From assembly GCA_903901425.1 (NCBI GenBank), contig CAIURC010000174.1:1-35419 (forward strand): a DNA stretch of 35,419 nt, in the 5' to 3' direction. The translations under genes were made by a program, and so were the position numbers. Under the pieces are notes generated by a model. It saw nothing but the letters and a program-made list of their open reading frames with translations, did not search any database and was not told where the DNA came from. Source of the DNA: an uncultured Spartobacteria bacterium (lineage in GTDB: Bacteria > Verrucomicrobiota > Verrucomicrobiia > Chthoniobacterales > Chthoniobacteraceae). This document shows, one piece after another, positions 22,049 to 30,473 of this stretch (positions are counted from its first letter, which is position 1; each line of letters begins with the position of its first letter).

Positions 22049-24757
22049 ATGACCAGACACCCCATCACTCGCATTGCCGCCATCACGGTTGGAGTTTTCG
22101 CCACGGGAGCCTTGCAGGCTGAAGATAAGCCTCGTGCCGGAACACCGCTGAAGTCTGGCGCAAAGCCGAGCGCAATCGAGGCGGCCGCCGATCGTGAAAA
22201 AGCGCGGCGCGAAGCGGCAGTGGATGCCGCGCTGAAGGGGCCAATGGCCGCAGCCGACTCCGCGCTGGCTGAAAAGGATTACGAGAAGGCTTTTGTCAAC
22301 TACCGGGCGGTTCTGGATTTTCTTCCGTCCTCGCCGCTGAGTGAGAAGCCAAGGGAGCATGCTCTGGACCGCATGTGCACTTCGGGGGTGAAACTGGCTG
22401 AACAGCGGATTGCCGAAGGCCGGTACTCAGATGCGGAGAATGTTCTCCAGACCATTCTCGAGGACCGGTACAATCCGAAGTGCCGGGATGCAGTGATCAT
22501 TCTGGCCCGCTTGGAGACGCCTGGTTACTACAACAAAACGGTGACCCCCAAGTTCCGGGCGAATATTGAGGAGGTCAAGAAGCTGATGCTGGAAGCCGAG
22601 GGTTTCTATCAGACCGCCCGACTCGATCTTGCTTTCAAACGGTGTGAGCAGGTTCTGACCATCGACCGTTACAATGTCGCCGCTCGCAGGATGGAGGAGC
22701 GGATCAACCAGCTCCGGGATAAGTCTGCCGTGGCGGGTTACAACGAGGCCCGGTCCCGAGCCATGTGGAAGGTGGATGATGCGTGGGGAAATCCCGTCCG
22801 GAAATTCGGCTCGGAAAAACAGAGCGTTGTCGTTCAGGAAACAGAGGACGTGGCGGGGACGGCAAGGATCAACAGCAAGTTGAACCGGATCATCATTCCG
22901 AAGATTGAGTTCAAGGATTCCACGATCCGCGAAGCCATCGAGTACCTGAAGGTCCAAAGCGCGAAGCTTGACACTCAGGAGAGCGATCCAGCCCTGAAGG
23001 GCGTCAACATCGTTTTGAAGCTGGACTCGGGCGGCTCAGCGGCCGCCCCGGTTGCTCCGGCTCCAGACGCTGCCGGAATGGCAGCTGCTGCGATTCCTGG
23101 GCTGGAGCTTCCCGCGGCAGCACCCGCAGGGGGCGGTGGCGCGGCGATGGGCGGAGCACCCAGTGGCGACATCCCCATCACCCTCACCCTGGCGAATGTG
23201 CCCTTGGGTGCGGCACTGAAGTATGTCACCAACCTCGCCAACCTGAAATTTAAGGTGGATCAGTACGCAGTCACCGTGGTGCCAATCTCGACTCCCACGG
23301 ATGTCCTGCTGACCAAAAACTTTAGTGTTCGGCCCAACTTCATTGGGAGGAGTCCGGCGGGAGGTGGTCCTGGCGCTCTGGATGCCGGCGGCGGCGGGCC
23401 TGGCGCCGGTGCGGGTGCTATCGCTGGTAAGATTGACGCCAAGGAATTTCTGATTGCGCAGGGTGTAGCCTTCGGACCGGGGGCAACCGCTTCCTACCAA
23501 GCTGCCTCGAGTAAACTGGTTGTCCGGAATACCGCCGAGAACTTGGAGCTGATTGGGGAACTGATTGCAGCCAACGAAACCGGCGGGCAGCCGGCCCAGG
23601 TGGACATCGAGGCGAAGTTCGTGGAGATCACCCAGAACAACATGAAGGAACTCGGGTTCGATTGGCTCCTTGGGAGATTCAATGTGAATCAGGGTGGTGT
23701 TTTTGCCGGCGGAGGCACCCCTGGAACTTCTCCAGCGCTTGTAGGCACTGATTACACCTTTAACCAGCCGTCATATACTGATAAAACCGGCCGGCAGTTT
23801 GCGCAGGGGCCCGTTGGAAACAATCCCGTCACGGCTGGGAACCGGAGCGGAAGCAACGCGATCAGTGCAAACGCCATTGACGCCCTGCTTTTCGGCGCGG
23901 CCGGATCGTCCAGAATGGCACCCGCCATCATGACATTGGCTGGGATTTTCACGGATCCGCAGTTCCAACTGGCGATCCGCGCATTGAACCAAAAGAAGGG
24001 TGTCGACCTGCTTTCGGCGCCGCGCGTCACGACGCGGAGCGGACAGAAGGCGACTATTGAAATCACTCGGAACTTCAGGTACCCCACGGAGTTCGACCCG
24101 CCGCAGATTCCCCAGCAGGTGGGGGCCCAGGGAGGCGGGGGCGTCTCGATTGGTGGGGTGGGTGGTGCGGGTGGTGCTGGCCAGCCCCAGAACTTCCCGG
24201 TGACTCCGACTACGCCGACTTCGTTTGAGACCCAGAAAGTGGGTGTGACGCTCGAGGTGGAGCCGACGATCGGGCCGGATGGTTATACGATCGACATGCA
24301 ACTCACTCCCCAGGTGGTGGAGTTTGAAGGGTTCATCAACTACGGCAGCCCGATTCAGACAACCTCCTTGAATGCGCTGGGTCAGCCCGTGGTGAATATT
24401 GTCACCCCGAACGTGATCAATCAGCCGATCTTCAGTACTCGCACGGTTACCACGAACGTGAGCATCTACGATGGAAGCACGGTGGTTCTTGGCGGACTTA
24501 TCCGTGAGGATGTCCAGAAAGTGGAGGACAAGGTACCGCTTCTGGGAGATCTGCCGATGGTGGGACGCCTTTTCCGATCCAGTGTTGACCAGCACATCAA
24601 GCGGAATCTGATGATCTTTGTTTCCGCGCGTCTGCTGACTCCCTCAGGAGAACTCGTCAGAAACAATGAGGAAACCGAGGAGATTGTGGAGACGGTGGCG
24701 CTTCCGGAGGTGGCAGCTCCCCAGATCAATCCGGACCTGCCTCTGATGCCGAAGTGA
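22049..24757 (+). CDS. Type IV pilus/type II secretion-family secretin (Amuc_1098-like)
   Basis: A 902-residue outer-membrane channel subunit with a signal peptide (MTRHPITRIAAITVGVFATGALQA). Residues about 55-230 are helical and TPR-like (AEKDYEKAFVNYRAVLDFLP). Next come N-domains (about 285-600, beginning IIIPKIEFKDSTIREAIEYL) interrupted by two Gly/Ala/Pro-rich inserts, then the secretin beta-domain: KVGVTLEVEPTIGPDGYTI, STRTVTTNVSIYDGSTVVLG, GLIREDVQKVEDKVPLLGD, LPMVGRLFRSS and LMIFVSARLL. The last motifs are hallmarks of the secretin C-domain. It is the final pilus gene and ends seven bases before coaE. No prepilin or motor ATPase (pilB/pilT) is in the window. Confidence 0.95.
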   Translation: MTRHPITRIAAITVGVFATGALQAEDKPRAGTPLKSGAKPSAIEAAADREKARREAAVDAALKGPMAAADSALAEKDYEKAFVNYRAVLDFLPSSPLSEKPREHALDRMCTSGVKLAEQRIAEGRYSDAENVLQTILEDRYNPKCRDAVIILARLETPGYYNKTVTPKFRANIEEVKKLMLEAEGFYQTARLDLAFKRCEQVLTIDRYNVAARRMEERINQLRDKSAVAGYNEARSRAMWKVDDAWGNPVRKFGSEKQSVVVQETEDVAGTARINSKLNRIIIPKIEFKDSTIREAIEYLKVQSAKLDTQESDPALKGVNIVLKLDSGGSAAAPVAPAPDAAGMAAAAIPGLELPAAAPAGGGGAAMGGAPSGDIPITLTLANVPLGAALKYVTNLANLKFKVDQYAVTVVPISTPTDVLLTKNFSVRPNFIGRSPAGGGPGALDAGGGGPGAGAGAIAGKIDAKEFLIAQGVAFGPGATASYQAASSKLVVRNTAENLELIGELIAANETGGQPAQVDIEAKFVEITQNNMKELGFDWLLGRFNVNQGGVFAGGGTPGTSPALVGTDYTFNQPSYTDKTGRQFAQGPVGNNPVTAGNRSGSNAISANAIDALLFGAAGSSRMAPAIMTLAGIFTDPQFQLAIRALNQKKGVDLLSAPRVTTRSGQKATIEITRNFRYPTEFDPPQIPQQVGAQGGGGVSIGGVGGAGGAGQPQNFPVTPTTPTSFETQKVGVTLEVEPTIGPDGYTIDMQLTPQVVEFEGFINYGSPIQTTSLNALGQPVVNIVTPNVINQPIFSTRTVTTNVSIYDGSTVVLGGLIREDVQKVEDKVPLLGDLPMVGRLFRSSVDQHIKRNLMIFVSARLLTPSGELVRNNEETEEIVETVALPEVAAPQINPDLPLMPK

Positions 24758-24764
24758 GTCGAAG

Positions 24765-25367
24765 ATGCCCGTTCTGGGGATCACCGGCGGGATTGCCACG
24801 GGTAAAAGCCTCGTAGCCTCCACGCTGGCTGGATTGCTGGGTGGTGTTCACGTGGACCTCGATTCCGTGGGTCACCGGATCCTGTCGAGCCAGGAAAGCG
24901 TCCGTGTCCAGCTCGAGCGCGAGTTGGGTCCCGGGGTTTTGGGTGGGGACCCTGTTCAGGAACGCCAAAGGATCCGGGAACTGGTGTTCCGGGATCCGCT
25001 CAAGCTTCGGGTTTTGGAGGCGGTATTGCACCCGGAGATCCGTCGGGATTGGGAGGGATTGGCGGCCGAATTCCGAAAAAAACCGGGCTGGCTTTGTTTG
25101 GAAATCCCGCTACTGTTCGAGGTGGCGGCGGAGGCACAGTTCAATCGGATTGTGGTCGCGGCCTGTTCGCCGGAGGTCCAGCGCAGTCGGCTCCTTGAGA
25201 ATCGGGGTTTGAGTGCGGAAACGGCGGACAAAATCAGAGCGAGCCAGCTGGAATTGGGAGTCAAGATTCAGCGGGGGGACCATGTGATTTGGAACGATTC
25301 GACGAAGACCGCCGTGGATAGGCAGTGCGCACTGCTCGCGGGCTGGCTGAAAGCAGTTTATGGATGA
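24765..25367 (+). CDS. coaE: Dephospho-CoA kinase
   Basis: Phosphorylates the 3' hydroxyl of dephospho-CoA, the last step of coenzyme A synthesis. 200 residues, the usual length. P-loop GITGGIATGKS (5-15), the Asp-containing substrate segment HVDLDSVGHRIL (where most relatives have DAD), LHPEIRRDW, EIPLLFE and the lid-region ENRGLSAETADKI are all present. It begins seven bases after the secretin stop and its end overlaps rho by eight bases, so it is embedded in the same transcription unit. Confidence 0.95.
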   Translation: MPVLGITGGIATGKSLVASTLAGLLGGVHVDLDSVGHRILSSQESVRVQLERELGPGVLGGDPVQERQRIRELVFRDPLKLRVLEAVLHPEIRRDWEGLAAEFRKKPGWLCLEIPLLFEVAAEAQFNRIVVAACSPEVQRSRLLENRGLSAETADKIRASQLELGVKIQRGDHVIWNDSTKTAVDRQCALLAGWLKAVYG

Positions 25368-26745
25368 GATTTTTGTAGAAAAAACAGAGGCCGATCAGAG
25401 TCCGGCTGGCATTGAGGAAGGGGTTCAGGCCGCCCAAAAGAATCAGGATGCCGGTGGAAGCGATTGCGCCGGAACCGCTGCAGTTCCCGAGGCGGTCTGG
25501 ATGGATGAACTGAATCAGGAACCCCTCCCGGTTCTGCTGGAGCGGGCGGACGCTCTCGGGCTCCGGATCAATCCCGACAGAACGCGTCACCAGATTGTTT
25601 TCGAGTTGCTGAGAACCTATGCGGCGCGCGGTGCGACCCTGTACGCTGAAGGGGTGTTTGAACAGAGCGGCCAGGGGGGCGGGTTCTTGAGGTGGCCACG
25701 GTTCAATTTTCGTTCGCTTCCTCAGGATGTGTACGTCTCATCCCACTGGGAGCGGCAGCTGTTCCTTCGCTCTGGAAACAAGGTTGCGGGTCGGATCCGC
25801 CTTCCGAGGGAACGAGAAAAGTTTCTTGCACTCGAGGAGGTGCAGACCATCGACGGAACCCCGGTGGCCGAGTGGGTGGAACCGCTGGAATTTGATCGTT
25901 TGACGGCGATGCACCCCTACGAACGGTTTGTCCTTGAGCGCCCGAATTCCGTGACAACCCGGGCTTTGGACTTGGTGGCGCCGTTGGGACGGGGGCAGCG
26001 TGGGCTGATTGTGGCTCCCCCAAGGACGGGAAAGACAATCCTGATGAAGGAAATTGCCAAGGCAATCCTCGCGAATGCCCCAGACACCTGCTTGATCCTG
26101 CTGCTCGTTGACGAGCGGCCAGAAGAAGTTACGGATTTCAAGAACTCGCTTGAGAACTGTGAGATCTACAGTTCGACATTCGACGAGAGTGCGCAAAGGC
26201 ACACCCAGTTGGCAGAACTGGTGGGCGAACGTGCCAAGCGTCTTGTGGAACAGAGGAAACACGTGGTCATTCTGATGGACTCGATCACCCGGTTGTCCCG
26301 CGGCTACAATAATCTCACCGGGGGGGGGAAGGGACGAACCATGTCGGGAGGCGTGGATTCCAAGGCTTTGGTAAAGCCGAAAAAGTTTTTCAGCGCGGCG
26401 CGGAACACAGAGGAAGGCGGGAGTCTGACGGTTCTGGCCACTGCCTTGGTGGAAACAAACAGTCGGATGGATGACCTCATCTTTGAGGAGTACAAGGGAA
26501 CGGGCAATATGGAGATCCGTTTGGACCGGACTCTGGCTGACAAGCGCGTCTTTCCGGCTCTGAATCTACCAGGCTCGGGCACGCGTCGCGACGATCTGCT
26601 CTACCATGCGCAGGAGTTTGCCAAAGTGAATGTGCTCCGGAAACAACTGGCTTCTCTGCCTGCAATGGAGGCAACCGAAGTCCTGATCCACGCCATCCGG
26701 GCGACCAAATCGAATGCGGAGTTGCTTCTGGTGGGGTTGCGGTGA
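25360..26745 (+). CDS. rho: Transcription termination factor Rho
   Basis: Hexameric RNA-dependent ATPase that ends transcription. 461 residues: an acidic, poorly conserved leader (1-52), a Rho-N-like helical domain (about 55-90), the RNA-binding cold-shock-like domain with [18 protein letters not shown], the connector segment [17 protein letters not shown], Walker A PPRTGKT (220-226), [14 protein letters not shown], Walker [14 protein letters not shown], the Q-loop region [13 protein letters not shown] and the C-terminal [16 protein letters not shown]. It overlaps coaE by eight bases and the rnd start by one to four, so translation of the three is probably coupled. Rho often regulates itself by early termination; no leader is possible here because the start lies inside coaE. 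Confidence 0.97.
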   Translation: MDEIFVEKTEADQSPAGIEEGVQAAQKNQDAGGSDCAGTAAVPEAVWMDELNQEPLPVLLERADALGLRINPDRTRHQIVFELLRTYAARGATLYAEGVFEQSGQGGGFLRWPRFNFRSLPQDVYVSSHWERQLFLRSGNKVAGRIRLPREREKFLALEEVQTIDGTPVAEWVEPLEFDRLTAMHPYERFVLERPNSVTTRALDLVAPLGRGQRGLIVAPPRTGKTILMKEIAKAILANAPDTCLILLLVDERPEEVTDFKNSLENCEIYSSTFDESAQRHTQLAELVGERAKRLVEQRKHVVILMDSITRLSRGYNNLTGGGKGRTMSGGVDSKALVKPKKFFSAARNTEEGGSLTVLATALVETNSRMDDLIFEEYKGTGNMEIRLDRTLADKRVFPALNLPGSGTRRDDLLYHAQEFAKVNVLRKQLASLPAMEATEVLIHAIRATKSNAELLLVGLR

Positions 26746-27803
26746 TGAGCGATTTTTTCGACAAAGCAGAGCAACTGTCTGCGTGGCTCCCCTCCATCGA
26801 AGGTGAACCCAAGATCGCCATCGATACGGAGGCCGACAGTCTCCACTGTTACTTTGAGAAGCTCTGTTTGATCCAAATCACTGCGGCCGGCCGGGACGTC
26901 CTGATTGATCCATTGGCCGGGTTCTCTCTGGAGCCTTTGTTTGCCGCGTTGACCGGCAAAGAGTTGATCTTTCACGGAGCCGACTACGATCTCCGGCTCC
27001 TCCGGAGGGTGGGCTTTGCGGGACCAACCCGGATTTTTGATACAATGATCGCAGCCCGGCTTTGCGGGGTGACCGAGTTCAGCCTTGCTGCGCTCATCGA
27101 AAGTCATTTTGGTTTGAAGCTCACGAAAGCTTCCCAGAAAGCCAACTGGGCCAAGCGTCCCCTCTCAGGCGAGATGACGGACTATGCGGTGAAAGACACC
27201 CAATATCTCCATCGCTTGGCAGACATTTTTACCGCTCACTTGCAAGGGTTGCAGAGGTGGGAGTGGTTTGAGCAATCCTGTGAAAAGGCCATCCGGGTGA
27301 CCGAGGTCCTCAAAGAGAAGGACAATCCGGATGCATGGCGGATTTCTGGCAGCGGGACCCTACGGGGTCTTTCGGCTGCTGTGCTCCGGGAATTGTGGAA
27401 ATGGCGGGACGACGAAGCCCGTGCTGCTGACCGCCCTGCATTTCACGTTCTTCACAACGAGCAACTCCTGTATGCGGCTGGTCGTCTCGCCCAGGGGCAG
27501 CCTGTCGAGTTCCACCATCTGCGCGGATCGCGTTTACGGCGGTTTCAAGAGGCTGCGCACCGGGCAGTCCATCTTCCAGAAAGCGAATGGCCCGTTTTTG
27601 TCAGAAATCCTAGGCCGCGGCCGACCCGGGAAGACGAGGACCGTGTTGGAGTCTGGAAAAAGAAGCGGGACAAGGTGGCAGCAGATCTTTCAATTGACCC
27701 ATCGCTGATCGCTCCGAGGGCGGTTTTGGAGGCACTGGTGCTGAATCCGGACGAGGGCCGCACCCGGTTGCTGCCCTGGCAGGCAGGCCTGCTCGGCCTC
27801 TGA
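26742..27803 (+). CDS. rnd: Ribonuclease D (3'-5' exoribonuclease)
   Basis: 353 residues, DEDD-family exonuclease that trims tRNA and other stable RNA 3' ends. Exo I is IAIDTEADS (D28, E30), Exo II HGADYDLRLL (D81 or D83), Exo III YAVKDTQYLH (Y148, D152). After it comes an HRDC domain (about 210-290, GTLRGLSAAVLRELWKWRDDEAR) and a C-terminal helical end. Two starts are possible: GTG at 26742, overlapping the rho stop by four bases, or ATG at 26745, overlapping by one; both imply coupling. It is the last gene of the plus-strand run that began with the pilus locus. Confidence 0.94.
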   Translation: MMSDFFDKAEQLSAWLPSIEGEPKIAIDTEADSLHCYFEKLCLIQITAAGRDVLIDPLAGFSLEPLFAALTGKELIFHGADYDLRLLRRVGFAGPTRIFDTMIAARLCGVTEFSLAALIESHFGLKLTKASQKANWAKRPLSGEMTDYAVKDTQYLHRLADIFTAHLQGLQRWEWFEQSCEKAIRVTEVLKEKDNPDAWRISGSGTLRGLSAAVLRELWKWRDDEARAADRPAFHVLHNEQLLYAAGRLAQGQPVEFHHLRGSRLRRFQEAAHRAVHLPESEWPVFVRNPRPRPTREDEDRVGVWKKKRDKVAADLSIDPSLIAPRAVLEALVLNPDEGRTRLLPWQAGLLGL

Positions 27804-27820
27804 AGCCCGACTTCTCCTAC

Positions 27821-27856
27821 CCCAGCCAGCCAAGCCGTGGACGCTCCGTGGCTGGG
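27821..27856. terminator. Weak candidate terminator hairpin between rnd and sigma factor
   Basis: CCCAGCCA (27821-27828) pairs perfectly with TGGCTGGG (27849-27856) across a 20-base loop, between the convergent ends of rnd and the sigma gene. There is no T-run on either strand, so intrinsic termination is doubtful; it could simply protect 3' ends. Confidence 0.3.
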
Positions 27857-27865
27857 AGTCAGTCT

Positions 27866-29071
27866 TCAGCGCCGGTTCCGCAGACCCGGCGGGAACCCGG
27901 CCCTGTCCGGGTTCCGGGCAGGCGCCCGCTGGGCCTTGGGGCGATGGGGATCGGGGTGCTGGGGATTGGGCCTCTGGGATTTGGCCCGCAGGGCGGCGCG
28001 CTTTGAGCGCGGCTTCAGCAGCCCGCCCCGTGGAGGAGTGGCAGGAGCCGTTCCCCGGACGGGCGGTTCCCCAGCCTGTGCGGCAGGCCGCTTCCGGGCT
28101 GGCCGCAGCGGACGCACAGGCCCCCGCTGCGCCGCCAGGACCGGAATGGACGGCAATGGAAGGGATCCCGCCCGCCCTGCGACCAAGGGAACCGGTTGAA
28201 CTGCCAGTGGAACCGCAGGTGGGACCGCAGGTGGAACCGGTTTCTCCCGCTTTTGAAGCGCGCGCCGCAGTTTTCCCAGCGCGGTGTTCTGAAGCTGCCG
28301 GATCCGTTCCCGGGTGACCCCAAACTTGAGCCCGACTTCCTCCAGGGTCCGGGCTTTGCCCCCATCCAGCCCGAACCGGGAAAAAATGATTTTGCGCTCC
28401 CGCTCGTCCAGGATTCCCAGCAGATCCCCCAGTTCCTCCCGGAGATTGTTGTCGCAGAGTTCCTCAAAAGGGTCCCTCGCCTCGGTGTCCCGGACCAGTT
28501 CACCGAACTCGGTGGAATCTTCCTCGCTGAGCGGAGCATCCAGGGAGGCGGGACGCGTGGAGGCGGTTTTCAGCAAGGAAATCTTGCCCGCCGAAAGGCC
28601 GACCTCCTCGGCCAGTTCCTGGTCGGTGGGTTCGCGCCCGAGTTCCTCGCTCATCTGCGCCGCCACCCGGCGCATCTTGGAAATCTTGTCCACCAGATGC
28701 ACGGGGAGCCGGATCGTTTTGCTCTGGTTGGCCAGGGCCCGTTTGATGGACTGCTTGATCCACCAGGCCGCGTAGGTGCTCAGCTTGCCCCCCTTGGACG
28801 GGTCAAATCGTTCCACGGCCTTCATCAAGCCGATGTTCCCCTCCGAGATCAGGTCCGGGAGCGGCATCCCGAGATTCGCGTAATCATGGGCAATCCTGAC
28901 CACCAGCCTCAGGTTGCACCGGATCATGTGGGTCCGGGCCTGGGCGTCTCCCGCCCGGATCCGGCCCGCCAGTTCCACCTCCTCCTCGGGAGTCAGAAGC
29001 GGGATCTGGCCGATCTCCCGAAGGTAGATTTGGAAACCCGATTCAGCGGACTCAGTTTTGGTGGAGTTCAT
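27866..29071 (-). CDS. Primary-type sigma-70 family factor with basic Pro-rich C-terminal tail
   Basis: 401 residues. Residues 1-276 are a complete group 1/2-type sigma factor without region 1.1: region 1.2 (YLREIGQIPLLTPEEEVELA), region 2 (CNLRLVVRIAHDYANLGMPLPDLI, GNIGLMKAVERFDPSKG, STYAAWWIKQSIKRAL), region 3 (SKMRRVAAQMSEELGREPT) and region 4 (LDERERKIIFSRFGL, then RTLEEVGLKFGVTRERIRQLQ). Short N-terminus and overall layout suggest an RpoS/alternative-like factor rather than the housekeeping RpoD, but this is uncertain. The remaining 125 residues are rich in Pro, Ala and Arg, with only three acidic residues, and have no match I know. They may be a functional appendage or read-through after loss of the normal stop near residue 277. 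The upstream region has tandem 14-bp repeats. Confidence 0.93.
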   Translation of the reverse strand: MNSTKTESAESGFQIYLREIGQIPLLTPEEEVELAGRIRAGDAQARTHMIRCNLRLVVRIAHDYANLGMPLPDLISEGNIGLMKAVERFDPSKGGKLSTYAAWWIKQSIKRALANQSKTIRLPVHLVDKISKMRRVAAQMSEELGREPTDQELAEEVGLSAGKISLLKTASTRPASLDAPLSEEDSTEFGELVRDTEARDPFEELCDNNLREELGDLLGILDERERKIIFSRFGLDGGKARTLEEVGLKFGVTRERIRQLQNTALGKLRRALQKREKPVPPAVPPAVPLAVQPVPLVAGRAGSLPLPSIPVLAAQRGPVRPLRPARKRPAAQAGEPPVRGTAPATPPRGGLLKPRSKRAALRAKSQRPNPQHPDPHRPKAQRAPARNPDRAGFPPGLRNRR

Positions 29072-29224
29072 GGCAGGAGATGCGGTTGAGGACGGACGGG
29101 GCCCCGGACAAAACCGGGGAGATCAGGGACGGAACTGTCTTCAGGATTCGGAAAGCGCTGCGGCAGGGCACAAAATGGAAACGTGCTTGCTGGGTTCGTT
29201 TTTTTGTGGTGCTGGAAGTTTGTT

Positions 29225-29290
29225 GAAAGAGGTTCGTTGAGAGAGGTTCGTTGAAAGAGGTTCGTTGAAAGAGGTTCGTTGAAAGAGGTT
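29225..29290. repeat. 14-bp tandem direct repeats upstream of the sigma factor gene
   Basis: The unit GAAAGAGGTTCGTT is repeated head to tail: copies start at 29225, 29239 (one base changed), 29253, 29267 and 29281 (the last is truncated and diverges after ten bases). The array lies about 150 bases upstream of the minus-strand sigma gene. Because 14 is not a multiple of three, a translation would cycle through frames, so a coding role is unlikely. Confidence 0.9.
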
Positions 29291-29580
29291 TGCCGGAAGA
29301 AGTCCACCTCCCCACAGGTGACAACGCACGAGAACGTAGAAATGGATGCTCGGATCCTTCACCTGCCGGCGGGATTCGATGAGTGCCTGTGCTCCGCGCC
29401 AAGGAAACAGGCGGCAACTCCGGACTCCGATGGTTCAGACTGCACTGGAGCAAGGGACGGTGCATCCCGCGTTGTTGTGCAGTTTTCCGGAGGCTGCCAG
29501 CGCCGGAACGTGTAACCTTGGTCATCGGGGGCGTCATTGCGAGTCCCCCCTTTCGACAGGCCCCGGTGGCGCCCGTTCAA

Positions 29581-29609
29581 AGAAAGCCATGCCCGCGCAC
29601 TCGGCGGGC
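29581..29609 (-). terminator. Weak candidate terminator after the DsbD-like gene
   Basis: On the minus strand, seven bases after the stop at 29616, GCCCGC (29609-29604) pairs with GCGGGC (29596-29591) around a seven-base loop, followed by a moderately T-rich stretch (CTTTCT, 29586-29581). The stem is short and the T-run is broken, so confidence is low. Confidence 0.3.
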
Positions 29610-29615
29610 TGCCAG

Positions 29616-30473
29616 TTAGTCCAGATGCACCCGAACCAGAAGGCCCCGCCCGGGGTGTCCAGGGAGCCATCCCGAAGGGGTCACCAGCACTCCCCGAAGT
29701 TCCTTGGGCAGCGGTTGCGGTGCGAACTCCGAAATGGCCAACTCAAGCAGGAGTCCTTCGGCGGTGCGACGGACAGTTTCCGCACGGTTGGGATCGGTCA
29801 GGCCGTCCTCGGTGAAAAACTGGGCGCTCTCCATCCGTGCAAACTGTTTCCTGGCCTCCCCGTCGGTGGGCCGGACCTCGATGAGCACGCTGTTGCCGGA
29901 CTTTCTGGATTCAACTTTCCAGCCTGAGAGCGTTTCGGGCAGGGAAGCCTTGGCCATGGCAAAGGCGCGGCTGTGCTCGGGGTTGGGTTCCGGAGCGGTG
30001 GCTGAAGTTTGGATCTGGAGCTCGAGTTTTTCAAAGCCCGGGTTGCAGTCTCTGCCGCAGCACATCCAGGAAGCCGTGGCCGCGAGGCGGATTGGAGATC
30101 CGGGTTGGAGACTGGCGGGAGGTGTGATTTCGACAGGCAGCAGGGTTTGCCCGTGGAACCCTTGGGCCTTGATTTTGAACATGAACACCCGTTCCGGGGT
30201 GGGCCATTGAATGGGACCGGCTTTCCAGCCCTGGGGCAGGTCCCATTTCAGGCGGGTGGGAACGCCGACAATTCCGGGGAACCGCCAGTAGCTGTGGTAG
30301 GAGCGGGGATGTTGGAGGAGGAGTCCGGCAAGGAAAGGTTTCCCTGGCTGGATGGAACTGTTTTCACAGACCAGCGCGACCTGGAGAGGGTTGGGCGGGG
30401 GAGCCGCAGGCGCGGCGGGCCCCACCGTGCAAAGCGCGGTCAGGAGGGCGAGCAGGCGTGCGGCAACGGTCAT
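29616..30473 (-). CDS. Exported DsbD-alpha-like thiol-disulfide domain protein
   Basis: 285 residues with a signal peptide (MTVAARLLALLTALCTVGPAAPAA). It matches the N-terminal domain of DsbD/ScsB: YHSYWRFPGIVGVPTRLKWDLP, AGPIQWPTPERV and the redox motif WMCCGRDCNPG (C139-x3-C143, with an extra Cys 138). In DsbD this domain receives electrons and passes them to periplasmic partners, including the thiol-reduction side of cytochrome c maturation. The membrane and thioredoxin parts of DsbD are absent, so it stands as a free domain. It overlaps the end of the large cytochrome c protein gene by four bases (ATGA), and a role in keeping that protein's heme cysteines reduced is a reasonable inference. 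The alternative is a general periplasmic reductant. Confidence 0.85.
   Translation of the reverse strand: MTVAARLLALLTALCTVGPAAPAAPPPNPLQVALVCENSSIQPGKPFLAGLLLQHPRSYHSYWRFPGIVGVPTRLKWDLPQGWKAGPIQWPTPERVFMFKIKAQGFHGQTLLPVEITPPASLQPGSPIRLAATASWMCCGRDCNPGFEKLELQIQTSATAPEPNPEHSRAFAMAKASLPETLSGWKVESRKSGNSVLIEVRPTDGEARKQFARMESAQFFTEDGLTDPNRAETVRRTAEGLLLELAISEFAPQPLPKELRGVLVTPSGWLPGHPGRGLLVRVHLD

Larger units (their letters stand above)
29072..29615. other. Intergenic region upstream of the sigma factor gene
   Basis: Several frames are open here, but all are short, overlap each other in different phases and have translations dominated by the 14-bp repeat or by random-looking Pro/Arg/Ser content, so I see no gene. 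It holds the tandem repeat array at 29225-29290, presumably the sigma gene promoter, and at its right end a weak hairpin after the DsbD-like gene. Confidence 0.65.

Noticed and set aside
29225-29290. CRISPR array
   Set aside because: The 14-bp units are head to tail with no spacers and no cas genes are nearby.
29052-29537. Minus-strand frame encoding FNEPLSTNLFQ-type repeats
   Set aside because: The repeat peptide arises in all three frames because the DNA period is 14; there is no start context or family match, and it overlaps the sigma gene start.
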